Source of the DNA: SB11 sp964584305
GTDB taxonomy: Bacteria; Bacteroidota; Bacteroidia; UBA8524
Reading direction: 5' to 3'
Assembly: GCA_964584305.1 (NCBI GenBank)
Contig: CAZOZL010000006.1
Span: forward strand, 98,229 to 162,228
DNA: 64,000 nt
The notes beneath the pieces were generated by a model. The model searched no databases, was not told where the DNA came from, and saw nothing but the letters and a program-made list of their open reading frames with translations. Position numbers and translations under genes: made by a program. Below, piece after piece: positions 25,757-35,144 of the stretch. The number at the start of each line of letters is the position of its first letter. Position 1 is the first letter of the stretch.

Positions 25757-26278
25757 CTATACCTCCTTTGGGCGGATTTTATACAGCAAAAGCTGAAGGA
25801 TAAAAATTAAGAAAACAGTAATTGCCGTGCTAATTGCTATGGTGAGCAGGGTGTATATTATCCCTCGTGTGGTAGCTACATCTAAAAAAGTAAATACTAA
25901 AAGATATACCAATGATAGGCTTACAGCATAAAAACCAAACAAGCGATAGCCAAGGGTAAACAAATTGGGTTCAATAGCTTTTTCGGCATCTTCTTTACTA
26001 ATAAACAAGGGTAATAGGTATATTCTTAGGTAGCCAGCAGCTACCATGCTAAAGGCGTGCATCCCTCCTGTTTCTGAAAAAAAATCGGCTATAAGCCCCA
26101 CCCCAAAACAAAGCAGCAAAACAACCCACGATTTAATATTAGTAGGCAATACCATCACAAAAAGCACATACAGTATAGGCGTAACCAACCTGCCCAGTTG
26201 TATAGGGTCTAACACAACGGTTTGCAAAAGCAATATGCCAGCAAAATAAAGCAGGTATCGTAGTATGCTATTGGGCAT
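25757..26278 (-). CDS. mreD: Rod shape-determining membrane protein MreD
   Basis: 173 residues, very hydrophobic, with about five or six membrane segments. It is recognised mostly by position between mreC and mrdA, together with size and topology; MreD sequences are poorly conserved, but SETGGMHAFSMVAAGYLRIY is in the typical central position. It overlaps the mreC 3' end by 11 bases. It is thought to help assemble the MreC-PBP2-RodA complex. Confidence 0.88.
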   Translation of the reverse strand: MPNSILRYLLYFAGILLLQTVVLDPIQLGRLVTPILYVLFVMVLPTNIKSWVVLLLCFGVGLIADFFSETGGMHAFSMVAAGYLRIYLLPLFISKEDAEKAIEPNLFTLGYRLFGFYAVSLSLVYLLVFTFLDVATTRGIIYTLLTIAISTAITVFLIFILQLLLYKIRPKEV

Positions 26279-27104
26279 TAATATTATACTTTTTTTCTAA
26301 GGTATCTTGTTCTTGGGCATACAAGTTTTGTATTACATATACTTTGTATAGGTTTTCAAAATTAGTATGTAGTTTCACTTTGGTGGTATAAAAATTTTCC
26401 CCTTCTGGTATATAGGCTTCTTCAAGTATGCCAATGGGTATATTTTCAGGAAAAATGCTACTTAAATTACTGGTAACTATTTCCATGCCCTTTTTTAGAG
26501 GAATGTGCATATTAATATCTTTTAAAACAGCGTAGCGGGCATCGTTACCGTCCCATTTTATAGAACCATTGTTTAAAACACTATCAATTTTTGGGGGGAT
26601 AAGTGTAAAGCTATTTAGTAATGATATTACGGTACAAAAATGGGTGGATACTTTGTGTACTATGCCCACTATCCCTTGCGGACTAATCACCCCCATATCT
26701 TCTTTCACGCCGTGTTTGCTGCCAATATTTAGGGTGATATAATTGTTTTTTAGGTGGGTGGTATTGCGTACTACTTCAGCAGGTATATACAGGTATTTTT
26801 GGTGTAGGGTGGTATCTGCTTTTAGGGTAAATATGGCAGTATCAATATATTGCGATTTTACTAATAAAGCCCGCAAACGTGCATTCTCTTGGTGCAGTTT
26901 ATCGTTCTCATCCTGTAATGAAAAATAGGCTTCTATACTGCTTATACCTTGATAAAAATTGCCTGTAACTTGGTTTGATGTAGAAATAAAAATTGCTTGT
27001 TGGTAATGGTTGTGCCGTATGTATAGCGAAAATGAGACTACCTGAAGCAACACGAAAATGAAGAATAAATGGAAGCGGGCTAAAAAGAGCAGCAGGTTTC
27101 GCAT
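26268..27104 (-). CDS. mreC: Rod shape-determining protein MreC
   Basis: 278 residues. One N-terminal transmembrane helix (about 5-26) is followed by a coiled coil (ENDKLHQENARLRALLV, about 64-80) and a periplasmic beta domain with the MreC signatures NYITLNIGSKHGVKEDMGVI and SPQGIVGIV. It bridges cytoplasmic MreB and the periplasmic PBP2. It starts 20 bases after mreB and overlaps mreD. Confidence 0.93.
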   Translation of the reverse strand: MRNLLLFLARFHLFFIFVLLQVVSFSLYIRHNHYQQAIFISTSNQVTGNFYQGISSIEAYFSLQDENDKLHQENARLRALLVKSQYIDTAIFTLKADTTLHQKYLYIPAEVVRNTTHLKNNYITLNIGSKHGVKEDMGVISPQGIVGIVHKVSTHFCTVISLLNSFTLIPPKIDSVLNNGSIKWDGNDARYAVLKDINMHIPLKKGMEIVTSNLSSIFPENIPIGILEEAYIPEGENFYTTKVKLHTNFENLYKVYVIQNLYAQEQDTLEKKYNINAQ

Positions 27105-27124
27105 GGTTTACTATCCCATATTTA

Positions 27125-28147
27125 TCAGGTCATCAAAAATTTAAAGCTATCAATATTTTTAAGGGCAATGCCTGTACCTCTTACTACGGCACGCAAAGGA
27201 TCGTCTGCTATATAAACGGGTAGTTTGGTTTTGGCGGCAATACGTTTGTCCAATCCGCGTAGTAATGCGCCCCCGCCTGTTAGGTATAATCCTGTTTGGT
27301 AAATATCTGCCGAAAGCTCGGGCGGTGTTAGTTCTAATGCTCTTAGTACTGCTTCTTCAATTTTCGATATTGATTTATCTAAGGATAAAGCAATTTCAGA
27401 GTAGTTTACTTTTATTTGCTTGGGGATGCCCGTCATCAAATCACGCCCATTAACGGCAAAATCTTCGGGAGGGTTTTCAAGTTCGCTAAGTGCCGCCCCT
27501 ACTTCAATTTTCATACGCTCTGCGGTACGCTCACCAATAAGCAAATTGTGCTGGCGGCGCATATAGTCAGTAATATCAGCAGTAAATTCATCTCCCGCCA
27601 CTCTAATACTTTGGTCGCACACAATACCGCCAAGTGCTATTACTGCAATCTCGGTAGTTCCGCCGCCTATATCTATCACCATATTGCCCATAGGTTCAGA
27701 AACATCTATACCTATACCAATAGCGGCAGCCATAGGTTCGTGTATTAAATATACTTCTTTTCCGCCTGCACGCTCGGCACTATCTTTTACGGCACGTTTT
27801 TCAACTTCGGTAATACCCGATGGGATACAGATAACCATACGCAAGTTGGGGGTAAAAAACCTTTTCTTGCTGGTCATCATCTTTATCATGCCGCGAATCA
27901 TTTTTTCGGCGGCATCAAAATCGGCTATCACCCCATCTTTAAGGGGGCGTAGTGTCTTTATATCTTCGTGGGTTTTCCCGTGCATTTGCATAGCAAGGTT
28001 ACCAATAGCCACTACTTGCCCTGTGCTTCTATGCACGGCAATAATAGACGGCTCGTCTACCACCACTTTATCTTTATAAATTATTAGGGTATTGGCTGTA
28101 CCCAAGTCTATTGCCAACTCTTGCGTTAAAAAGCTAAATGGGTTCAT
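27125..28147 (-). CDS. mreB: Rod shape-determining actin-like protein MreB
   Basis: 340 residues, a bacterial actin that organises the elongation machinery at the membrane. Phosphate-1 motif IDLGTANTLIIYKD (about 14-27), phosphate-2 motif VIDIGGGTTEIAVIALGG and the adenosine block LTGGGALLRGLDKRI are all present. The start with MNPFSFLTQELAIDLG fits the family. First gene of the mre operon; the promoter should lie in the 358-base gap upstream. Confidence 0.97.
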   Translation of the reverse strand: MNPFSFLTQELAIDLGTANTLIIYKDKVVVDEPSIIAVHRSTGQVVAIGNLAMQMHGKTHEDIKTLRPLKDGVIADFDAAEKMIRGMIKMMTSKKRFFTPNLRMVICIPSGITEVEKRAVKDSAERAGGKEVYLIHEPMAAAIGIGIDVSEPMGNMVIDIGGGTTEIAVIALGGIVCDQSIRVAGDEFTADITDYMRRQHNLLIGERTAERMKIEVGAALSELENPPEDFAVNGRDLMTGIPKQIKVNYSEIALSLDKSISKIEEAVLRALELTPPELSADIYQTGLYLTGGGALLRGLDKRIAAKTKLPVYIADDPLRAVVRGTGIALKNIDSFKFLMT

Positions 28148-28505
28148 TCAGAAGTTTCTGCTGTAAAATAATAAAAAGCCCCGTGTACAATGAGAACTCG
28201 CAATTTAGCATTTGTTTTACAGTTTTGCGAGTATGGTAAGATTTTTATTTGTTTAACCCGTAGTGCATTAATAATATAATTTTGAATATTAGCAACAATA
28301 TCCGCATAAACAACTGAATAACAGCTATATATTAGCATCTATCTATTGGCTTTTAGCCTTTATACAGAATAGGCATGAATGCCCATTCTATACATAAAGT
28401 TTTTTGTTAACGGTTATAAATTGCAGCAGGTTTCAACCCACTGCCAAGAAAACGCCTGAACAGTGCGAGCCAGCGTGAGTGGGGTATGTGTGTTTTTGAT
28501 AAATA
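28148..28505. other. Intergenic region upstream of mreB
   Basis: 358 bases with no convincing gene. It must contain the mreB promoter and the end of the polysaccharide operon. A near-perfect 24-base palindrome (28366-28389) and a short GGCT-TTT-AGCC hairpin (28348-28358) are the only structures I see. No TAnnTTTG box with good spacing to mreB was found. Confidence 0.4.
28366..28389. terminator. Near-perfect 24-base palindrome after the polysaccharide operon
   Basis: Arms AGAATAGGCAT (28366-28376) and ATGCCCATTCT (28379-28389) pair over 10 of 11 positions (one A-C mismatch) with a two-base centre. It is about 120 bases past the last glycosyltransferase gene. It could be a transcription end or a regulatory site upstream of mreB; a poly-T run follows only on the plus strand (28398-28403). 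Confidence 0.35.
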
Positions 28506-29678
28506 CTACGCTCTTTTAGCTCTTTCCCAACGTACACTTTGGCGTTTACGCACAAAACGTATAAACCCAGCAAACACGGCGTAGTTCATTATAAAAAAGT
28601 AATAGGGAACAAAAAAGGCTTTAAATTTTAGTTGTTTATTCTCGAAATACCAACCCAATGCCGCCGCACCGTAAAAGGCAATTTGCCCTGCAAATATTAG
28701 TGTAAATAATATATTACCCTCTACTACCAATGCTATATTAAGCGGTAACAACAATAGCATACACAATGGTGTAAGCGACCAGCGCAATACCTTGCGCGAT
28801 ACATAAATAAAAAATAATGGAAAATTGAAAAACGGGTTTAGCAATTTGCCCAAGCGCATTATACTTTGCCACCCACCCGCACATATACGCACTTTACGCT
28901 TCAACTCTTCTTTTACAGATAGTGATGCTGTTTCCATTGCATAGGCTTTGGGTTCGTAAACTATGCGGTAGCCTTTTTGGGCTATACGCATGGTGAGCAT
29001 AAAATCATCTAAAAGAGTATCGGGTTCAAGATGCTGGTATAAATTGGTGCGGCAACTCATTAACTCGCCTGCTGCACCTGCGGTGGTATATAAATCGCTA
29101 TCGTATTTTTTTAGAAAAGACTCGTACTTCCAATACAGCCCCTCGCCTGCACTACTGGCATTTTCCTTATCTTTTTGGATAATCCGTTTTTCGCAAGCTA
29201 CTGCCCCAATTTTTGGGTCTTGGTAGTGCTTCACTATCTCTAAAAGGGCTTCTCTATTTAGTATGGTATTGGCATCACAAAACACCACATACTCGGTGGT
29301 TATTTCTCGCATGGCACGGTTCATTGCGCCAGATTTTCCGCCCCTTTCGGGGGTGTGCATTACTTTAATACCTTCTATATCTTTTATTTTTTCGTACGTC
29401 CCGTCATCACTACCATCGGTAATAAAAACTATATGGTATTTATCTTTAGGATAGTCAAGGTTTTTGCTGTTTTCTACTTTCTGTAATATAAAATCAGTTT
29501 CGTTATAGCTGGGTATTATTAGGGTAATGGCGGGCAAAAAATCTTTGCTTAATTGTTGCTTTTTTGGTGATAGTACGTTTTTTATCTTTACTAATATAAA
29601 TACCAGTACGCCGTAGCCAAAAAAGGTATATACCACTATGGCAAAACAAACCCAAAACAATATTTCAACTACTGCCAT
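28506..29678 (-). CDS. Glycosyltransferase family 2, membrane-anchored
   Basis: 390 residues. An N-terminal membrane helix (about 5-30) precedes a GT-A catalytic domain with ITLIIPSYNE (about 51-60), DGSDDGT, a DxD-like CDANT and the acceptor-site block LLDDFMLTMRIAQKGYRI. Three or more C-terminal membrane helices follow (about 290-375). The QxxRW motif of processive enzymes is replaced by RVRICAGGW. It probably adds a sugar to a lipid-linked repeat unit on the cytoplasmic face. Last gene of the polysaccharide operon, nine bases after the methyltransferase. Confidence 0.88.
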   Translation of the reverse strand: MAVVEILFWVCFAIVVYTFFGYGVLVFILVKIKNVLSPKKQQLSKDFLPAITLIIPSYNETDFILQKVENSKNLDYPKDKYHIVFITDGSDDGTYEKIKDIEGIKVMHTPERGGKSGAMNRAMREITTEYVVFCDANTILNREALLEIVKHYQDPKIGAVACEKRIIQKDKENASSAGEGLYWKYESFLKKYDSDLYTTAGAAGELMSCRTNLYQHLEPDTLLDDFMLTMRIAQKGYRIVYEPKAYAMETASLSVKEELKRKVRICAGGWQSIMRLGKLLNPFFNFPLFFIYVSRKVLRWSLTPLCMLLLLPLNIALVVEGNILFTLIFAGQIAFYGAAALGWYFENKQLKFKAFFVPYYFFIMNYAVFAGFIRFVRKRQSVRWERAKRA

Positions 29679-29687
29679 TGTTTTAAT

Positions 29688-30443
29688 TTATTTTTTCCAA
29701 GATGTATAAAAACCGTTGGTACACGCTGCGGGCAAGTAATCGGCAACGGCGCAATCAAGTTTTCTAATAGCCTCTACCCTATTGGCTACTAATGAGAAGG
29801 GAAAAACCAATTCTAAAAAATCTGATTTGCCAAAGGCTACGTGCTTAAAACCAGCATCTTCCATAAGTTTATACAATGTTTTACGGGTAAAAAATTGTAT
29901 GTGCGTTAAATCTGGATTGCTACTTTGTGCAGTGGCGTGTTTATAACCGAATGCTTTTTTTATTTTTACTAATTTTTCAGTATGCCCGTTTGCCATCATC
30001 CATTGCATGGGTTTTGTCATTATAGACTCACGTGGACCATAGCCGTTGGGTACGGTGGCTATCATAGTGCCGCCAGGTTTTAATATTCTATACGATGATT
30101 GTACTAACTCCACTGGTTTTTCCAAATGTTCCAATACTTCGGTACAAATGATTAAGTCATACTCATCGTTTTCAGTAAATTTGTTGGCATCAGCAACATC
30201 AAAACTCACATTATCAAAGGTATTTCGCTCTTTAGCTATTTTTATTGATGCTTCATCCACATCAATACCCCGCACATTATATCCTAAGCTGCCCAGTGCA
30301 ATGGGTAAATTTCCGTTTCCGCAACCAATATCAAGCAGTTTTGCGCCTGCTTTCACATTTGCTTTCACTTGGTCAACAATAAAATCTAAGCGTTTAAACT
30401 CTTCGGTATGGTCGTAGGTGGTATGCTTGTAGTATTCTCTCAT
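29688..30443 (-). CDS. Class I SAM-dependent methyltransferase
   Basis: 251 residues. The SAM-binding motif I is LLDIGCGNGNLPIALG (about 37-52), then GIDVDEASIKIA (motif II) and IICTEVLEHLEKP (motif IV region). It resembles the methyltransferases found in O-antigen/exopolysaccharide loci, which cap or decorate glycans, but quinone-type methylation cannot be excluded by sequence alone. It lies six bases after a GT4 gene and nine before a GT2 gene, fully inside the polysaccharide operon, which supports a glycan substrate. Confidence 0.85.
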   Translation of the reverse strand: MREYYKHTTYDHTEEFKRLDFIVDQVKANVKAGAKLLDIGCGNGNLPIALGSLGYNVRGIDVDEASIKIAKERNTFDNVSFDVADANKFTENDEYDLIICTEVLEHLEKPVELVQSSYRILKPGGTMIATVPNGYGPRESIMTKPMQWMMANGHTEKLVKIKKAFGYKHATAQSSNPDLTHIQFFTRKTLYKLMEDAGFKHVAFGKSDFLELVFPFSLVANRVEAIRKLDCAVADYLPAACTNGFYTSWKK

Positions 30444-30449
30444 GGTAGG

Positions 30450-31580
30450 TTATTGTTTGGTTTGCTCATATATCTTTACCATTTTTCGGGCGGTAATGTC
30501 CCAACTAAAGTCTTTCACTCTTTCTAATCCTTTTTTAGTTAATGCTTTACACTGTTCTTCGTCGTTTAATAGTTCTACAATTTTTTGTGCTAATGTATGT
30601 GGATTAAAGGGATCTATAAAAGCAGCGGCTTCATTAGCTACTTCGGGCATACTTGCTGTGTTAGAGGTAATAACAGGCACATTGCACGCCATAGCTTCTA
30701 ATAAGGGGATGCCAAAACTTTCGCGTAGCGATGGATATAAAAACAAGGTAGCCTGACTAAGCACTGCGGGCAAATCATCATTGGGAACGTAGCCACACAG
30801 CAAAATATCTTCTCGCAAATCACTGGCATTTACCTCACGCATTATGCCTAATAAATACTCTTTGTCAAGGTCGGGCATTACCAATGGTAGGTTTAGCAAT
30901 CCGTTTTTCTTTAATTCGCCTAATGCTGAAACCACTCCCCTTACATTTTTTTTGGGGTCGGTATTGCCTAAAAAAAATAAAAACTTATCGGGCAGTTTAT
31001 ATTTTTCTTTTGCTTGTTGTAATACAACAGGGTCTGTAATGGGTTTAAAGTGTTTTCCCACAGCATTATGAACGGCTACTACCTTCTCCTTTTCAAGATG
31101 AAAATGATGTAGTATCCTTGCCCGTTCAAAATCGGATACTGTTACAATAGTATGGCACAAATCAAGCAAGCGAGGCACATTCCATCGCCTATAAAGGTTG
31201 CCTACCCGCTGGTACATTGTACCCAATAAAAAGTGGAATTTTTCTAAAAAAATAATATCGTGCAGGGTAACTATTAATGGTACTGGGCAGTTTATAGGTG
31301 CTGTATTGGCGGTGCTGTGCAATACAGCAAGTTTATATTTTTTTACTGCAAAAGGCAATATTAGTTGTTCCCATATTGGGTACGACCAGCCTTTTAGGCG
31401 TATTATTTTAACGTTTTCACTGTCTTCAAGTATTTTATCATCTGCATCGGGCTTTATAAACACAAAAAACTCATGGTGGGTTTTCATGCGCTGTATCGCT
31501 TTTATAAGCTCCAACGCCACTATGTCCATACCGTGTTTTTTGGGGCGAAATAACCTTTGTGCCTCAATACCTATTCTCAT
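30450..31580 (-). CDS. Glycosyltransferase family 4
   Basis: 376 residues with a GT-B fold. The N-terminal acceptor domain starts MRIGIEAQRLFRPKKHGMD; the C-terminal donor domain shows FLGNTDPKKNVRGVVSAL (about 192-209) and the nucleotide-sugar block LYPSLRESFGIPLLEAMACN (E-x7-E motif) followed by PVITSN. It is likely a retaining transferase that adds mannose or a similar sugar in repeat-unit assembly. Two bases separate it from the upstream GT2 gene. Confidence 0.92.
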   Translation of the reverse strand: MRIGIEAQRLFRPKKHGMDIVALELIKAIQRMKTHHEFFVFIKPDADDKILEDSENVKIIRLKGWSYPIWEQLILPFAVKKYKLAVLHSTANTAPINCPVPLIVTLHDIIFLEKFHFLLGTMYQRVGNLYRRWNVPRLLDLCHTIVTVSDFERARILHHFHLEKEKVVAVHNAVGKHFKPITDPVVLQQAKEKYKLPDKFLFFLGNTDPKKNVRGVVSALGELKKNGLLNLPLVMPDLDKEYLLGIMREVNASDLREDILLCGYVPNDDLPAVLSQATLFLYPSLRESFGIPLLEAMACNVPVITSNTASMPEVANEAAAFIDPFNPHTLAQKIVELLNDEEQCKALTKKGLERVKDFSWDITARKMVKIYEQTKQ

Positions 31581-31582
31581 GT

Positions 31583-32755
31583 TTACTTTTCTTTTTTACC
31601 GTGAGGTGTATGTATGAATTTTTTATTTGCTCCACGCAATTTAAATAGGTTTAAAAAAAATAGTAAAAAGGCTTTGGGTAGGGTAAACAGTGCTTGGGCT
31701 GTTTGGCTATTCACGTATTTACGAGGTACGGATATAACTAAGGCAAATAAATTAACTAAAAACAGTAGCACCCATGTTGAGGTATATAATTCTATACTAA
31801 AAACAAGTAGCGTTGTAGCTATAATAAATAGTGCGCCCAGCAACAGTAATCTTGGGAACATAAAAAACTGAAACAGCTTATCAGCATAATCAAAATTGCC
31901 ATGAAAAAACTGTTTTATGCCTGAAAAAAAATATTTACGGAAATAGTAGTACTGTGCTGATAACCACCGCCTGCGCTGGTTTTGGAATACGTCAGCTTGT
32001 TGTACCTTTTCATCAAACACATATCCATCTTCTAAATAGTGTATTTTGATGCGTTGTTTTAATATGCGTAGTTCCAACTCTTTATCAAAACCACCAATAG
32101 CATCAATTTTGCTCATTATATCCTTAAAAAAGCGAAAACCTACTGCTTTGCCCGAGCCTATCAATGCACTTGAAAACTGCAAGGCAGCGTGCCCTTTACG
32201 AAAAATATGGTTGTTTATCTCTTCGCTAATAGCGTCTAAAATGGCAAAAGGGGTATCGGTATTTAAAGCTACCCTATGAGCTTGGATAATTTGTATATTA
32301 TTTATTAAACGGTTGTTTAGTTTTTGCAGTAGTTTTTGCTCCATCACATTATCTACATCCAGCAGCACCACATAATCGTATTTATCTTCAATAACTTCAA
32401 ATGCTTTATTAATAGATTTAGATTTTGTGCTATTCTCAAATTTTACCTCAATTACTTGAACATCAAAGTTTTTTAACTCGGCTAATGTTTCAGGCTTAAA
32501 ACTATCGGCAACTACATATATATTGTACAGGTTTTTAGGATACTGCTGTTTCAGGTTTTCAATAACGGTATTCAGTATTACCGCATCGCCTTTGTATGCT
32601 GGTATCATCACACAAAAACTTACAGTGGGCTCACGATAGTCGTACTTGGGGTGTTTATAAAACAGCCCCGCTATTGCAAACGCCAACAAATAGCCCACAT
32701 TAAGGCTAAAATATATTAGTACTACTAATGCTATAACTCTTATTACAACTATCAT
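31583..32755 (-). CDS. Processive-type glycosyltransferase family 2 membrane protein
   Basis: 390 residues. An N-terminal membrane helix (about 5-30) is followed by a GT-A domain with FCVMIPAYKGD, the metal-binding LLDVDNVMEQK (DxD), and the QNQRRRW motif (Q/RxxRW) typical of cellulose/hyaluronan-synthase-like GT2 enzymes, then two to four C-terminal helices. The 5' end overlaps the neighbouring GT2 gene by four bases. Whether it makes a homopolymer or adds single sugars cannot be told; the operon also has a flippase and a ligase/polymerase, which suggests repeat-unit assembly. Confidence 0.87.
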   Translation of the reverse strand: MIVVIRVIALVVLIYFSLNVGYLLAFAIAGLFYKHPKYDYREPTVSFCVMIPAYKGDAVILNTVIENLKQQYPKNLYNIYVVADSFKPETLAELKNFDVQVIEVKFENSTKSKSINKAFEVIEDKYDYVVLLDVDNVMEQKLLQKLNNRLINNIQIIQAHRVALNTDTPFAILDAISEEINNHIFRKGHAALQFSSALIGSGKAVGFRFFKDIMSKIDAIGGFDKELELRILKQRIKIHYLEDGYVFDEKVQQADVFQNQRRRWLSAQYYYFRKYFFSGIKQFFHGNFDYADKLFQFFMFPRLLLLGALFIIATTLLVFSIELYTSTWVLLFLVNLFALVISVPRKYVNSQTAQALFTLPKAFLLFFLNLFKLRGANKKFIHTPHGKKEK

Positions 32756-33663
32756 TTAAGGATACGATTTGTATGTATGTTATAGTGCCACAAATTCCAC
32801 CATGCACCACGCAGTAAAGGCATTATTAATTTCCGCTCTCTTTTAAACACCAAAGTAACCAAATTTTTAGGAATAGCTATAAAATAGTAGAATAGTGTGC
32901 TGATTACTTTTGCACTACCATTAAAATTCCGTCTAATAAATAGTAATCTGTTTCGGGTAAGGTAGTAGGTTTTTAGGGGGCTGCTTTTGCCCGTACTCAT
33001 ACTTTCTTTATGATATACGGTTGATGTGCCTACATACCAAATAGTATAACCCGCTCGTTTTATTCTTTCGCAGTAGTCTATCTCTTCGTAGTACAAAAAA
33101 TACAGCTCTGCCATTAGCCCTACTTCTTTTAGCAAACTACTACGAAACATCATAGCTGCGCCGTGTGCAATTTCGGTTTTTTCAACGGTGTTGTACTGCC
33201 CGCTATCCACCTGCTTACTGCCCCGTGCAAAAGCACGCCCCGTATATACATTAAACCCAAAACTACCCGCATATTGCATAGTATTTGGTGTATGGTGGTA
33301 TAGTAGCTTAGGGCTAACACAGCCACATTTTTCATCCCTTTCAAGTTGCTCAACCAAGGGTTCTAAAAAACCTTTGGGTACTTCTGTATCATTATTTATT
33401 AATAAACAGTATTTGCCTTTAGCTTCTTTAAGGGCTAAGTTATTACCGCCTGCAAAGCCCAAATTCTCTTGGCTGCTTATTAGTTTCACCCAAGCGTGTT
33501 TTTGTACTATCTCATCATAGGGTTGGCTACTGGCATTGTCCACCACAAATACCTCTATATTGGGATAGCTTATTTTTTGCAAACTATTTAGCAAGGCAAC
33601 GGTATGTTGCGCCCCGTTATAGTTTACCGTTACAATACTTATTAATGGTTTTGTATTTACCAC
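32752..33663 (-). CDS. Glycosyltransferase family 2, rhamnosyltransferase-like
   Basis: 303 residues, a soluble GT-A enzyme. Motifs: SIVTVNYNGAQHTVALLNSL (about 9-28), FVVDNASS (about 55-62), CLLINNDTEVP (metal-binding acid pair) and YEEIDYCERIKRAGY near the C-terminal third, the pattern of WcaA/RfbN-like rhamnosyltransferases. The 3' end overlaps the next GT gene by four bases and the 5' end overlaps the ligase/polymerase gene by seven, so translation is coupled. Sugar specificity is not determinable. Confidence 0.9.
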   Translation of the reverse strand: MVNTKPLISIVTVNYNGAQHTVALLNSLQKISYPNIEVFVVDNASSQPYDEIVQKHAWVKLISSQENLGFAGGNNLALKEAKGKYCLLINNDTEVPKGFLEPLVEQLERDEKCGCVSPKLLYHHTPNTMQYAGSFGFNVYTGRAFARGSKQVDSGQYNTVEKTEIAHGAAMMFRSSLLKEVGLMAELYFLYYEEIDYCERIKRAGYTIWYVGTSTVYHKESMSTGKSSPLKTYYLTRNRLLFIRRNFNGSAKVISTLFYYFIAIPKNLVTLVFKRERKLIMPLLRGAWWNLWHYNIHTNRILK

Positions 33664-35144
33664 ATTAGGTTGGGTTTATCTTCCTTTTGTTCTCCTGCTT
33701 TCGCCTTTTTTTCTATTGCAGGCGTATCCCACTCATCGCAAATATAAAAAAATACCATACTAAAATATACTACGGCAGCCGTAGGCATTTGCCCAAAAAT
33801 TTGGTTTCCATAACTCGCCAAAGCAATACCAAAGAAACCACACAATAAAGCAGTGCTTTGGGATCGGAGCTGTGGGTCTTCTATAAAAAAAACTTTTCTG
33901 AACCCAAAATAAATAATTAAAATCAATTGTATGATATGGAGCCACAGCCCTACAACGCCTGTTTCAACCCATATTTTTACATACCAGCTATCCAGCGCAG
34001 TTTCAGCCAAAAAAGTGCCCGGTGTAAACCGCTGCCCCCAGTTACCCCCTGAGCCTATACCGCCACCCAATGGGCGAGTAGCCAAATATGATTTTAGCTT
34101 TTTCTGATTATCTAAACGCACTTTCAACGAAGCATCATTAGGGTCTAAGGCACTTCTTATTCGCTGTATTTGATAGTTGCCTTGCCCAATAGTGGTGAAT
34201 TTTAAAAACACAAAAACACTTGCGCCAGCTATAATACCCATAGCAAGTACTTTAAAATTTTTAACCATAAACAGGTACATAAATGCTCCACCCGCCAATA
34301 CTATAATAGGTCCTCTGCTGCCTGCTACGGCAAAGCCCCAAAAAAAAGCCATTGCCAATACTATATAAATAACACGCCTGATAATGCGTTTTTCGCCCAC
34401 TGCCATTATTGCGGCAAAAAGAGCCGAGTGTGCCATAGCCGCACCAAACTGCCCTGCATCAGAGTAAAACGAGAAACTACGCAGTTTCCCCATTAATACG
34501 TGTGTTACCCTTCCGCCTTCATCAAGCCATCTCACCTCGCCAGCGGTAAGCCCAATATATTGCTGCTTAAATCCCCATAAAGCTGCCACCAAAGACCACC
34601 CCATCCATATACGGATAAAACGCACCATATCTTTACGTTGGCGCATCAGTATCAGCATCAGAGGTATTATTTGCACCCAATACAGCGATACCCCCCTAAC
34701 GGCGAAAAACCATGCCTCTTTACTTCTGGCTTCAGGGTTTAGCAGTTGCAAAATGGTATATACAAACCAAATAAAGACCAGCCAAAACATGGGGCTGTTT
34801 AGTTTTCTTAAATCAGAGCGTTTTCCATTAAAAAATGTACCTATAATGGTTATTATCAAAATGGCATCCACCATTAACCCATAGGGAATGGTAGGGGGTA
34901 AAAACCTATTGAGCCCGATAACAAAAAAACTAACATGAAAATATGTGAATAAACCCTGTTTAGGATTTTTTAAAACAAAAATGGCAAAACCAATAGCTAC
35001 GGGTATGCCTATTACCATGCCCACTATTGATACGCCTCCCGCCGATATAAAAAAACTTAAAGCAATGGCAAGCACCCCCGTTAGCACGGCAAGCCCTACT
35101 AACCTAGGCCCATTAGGGCTACTATTTTGTGATGCTTCGCTCAT
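33657..35144 (-). CDS. O-antigen ligase / Wzy-like polymerase family membrane protein
   Basis: 495 residues with about 12 membrane segments. The large loop with RPLGGGIGSGGNWGQRFTPG (about 356-375) preceding AETALDSWYVKIWVETGVVG is the characteristic periplasmic loop of the O-antigen ligase (Wzy_C) family. Such proteins either polymerise lipid-linked repeat units or ligate glycan to an acceptor; with Wzx- and Wzz-like genes next to it and no other polymerase candidate, the polymerase role is the better guess. It overlaps the flippase gene by four bases. Confidence 0.87.
   Translation of the reverse strand: MSEASQNSSPNGPRLVGLAVLTGVLAIALSFFISAGGVSIVGMVIGIPVAIGFAIFVLKNPKQGLFTYFHVSFFVIGLNRFLPPTIPYGLMVDAILIITIIGTFFNGKRSDLRKLNSPMFWLVFIWFVYTILQLLNPEARSKEAWFFAVRGVSLYWVQIIPLMLILMRQRKDMVRFIRIWMGWSLVAALWGFKQQYIGLTAGEVRWLDEGGRVTHVLMGKLRSFSFYSDAGQFGAAMAHSALFAAIMAVGEKRIIRRVIYIVLAMAFFWGFAVAGSRGPIIVLAGGAFMYLFMVKNFKVLAMGIIAGASVFVFLKFTTIGQGNYQIQRIRSALDPNDASLKVRLDNQKKLKSYLATRPLGGGIGSGGNWGQRFTPGTFLAETALDSWYVKIWVETGVVGLWLHIIQLILIIYFGFRKVFFIEDPQLRSQSTALLCGFFGIALASYGNQIFGQMPTAAVVYFSMVFFYICDEWDTPAIEKKAKAGEQKEDKPNLMW

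Noticed and set aside
28144..28338. 64-codon open frame on the minus strand overlapping the mreB start
   Set aside because: It overlaps mreB, has no family pattern and lies where the mreB promoter and leader should be.
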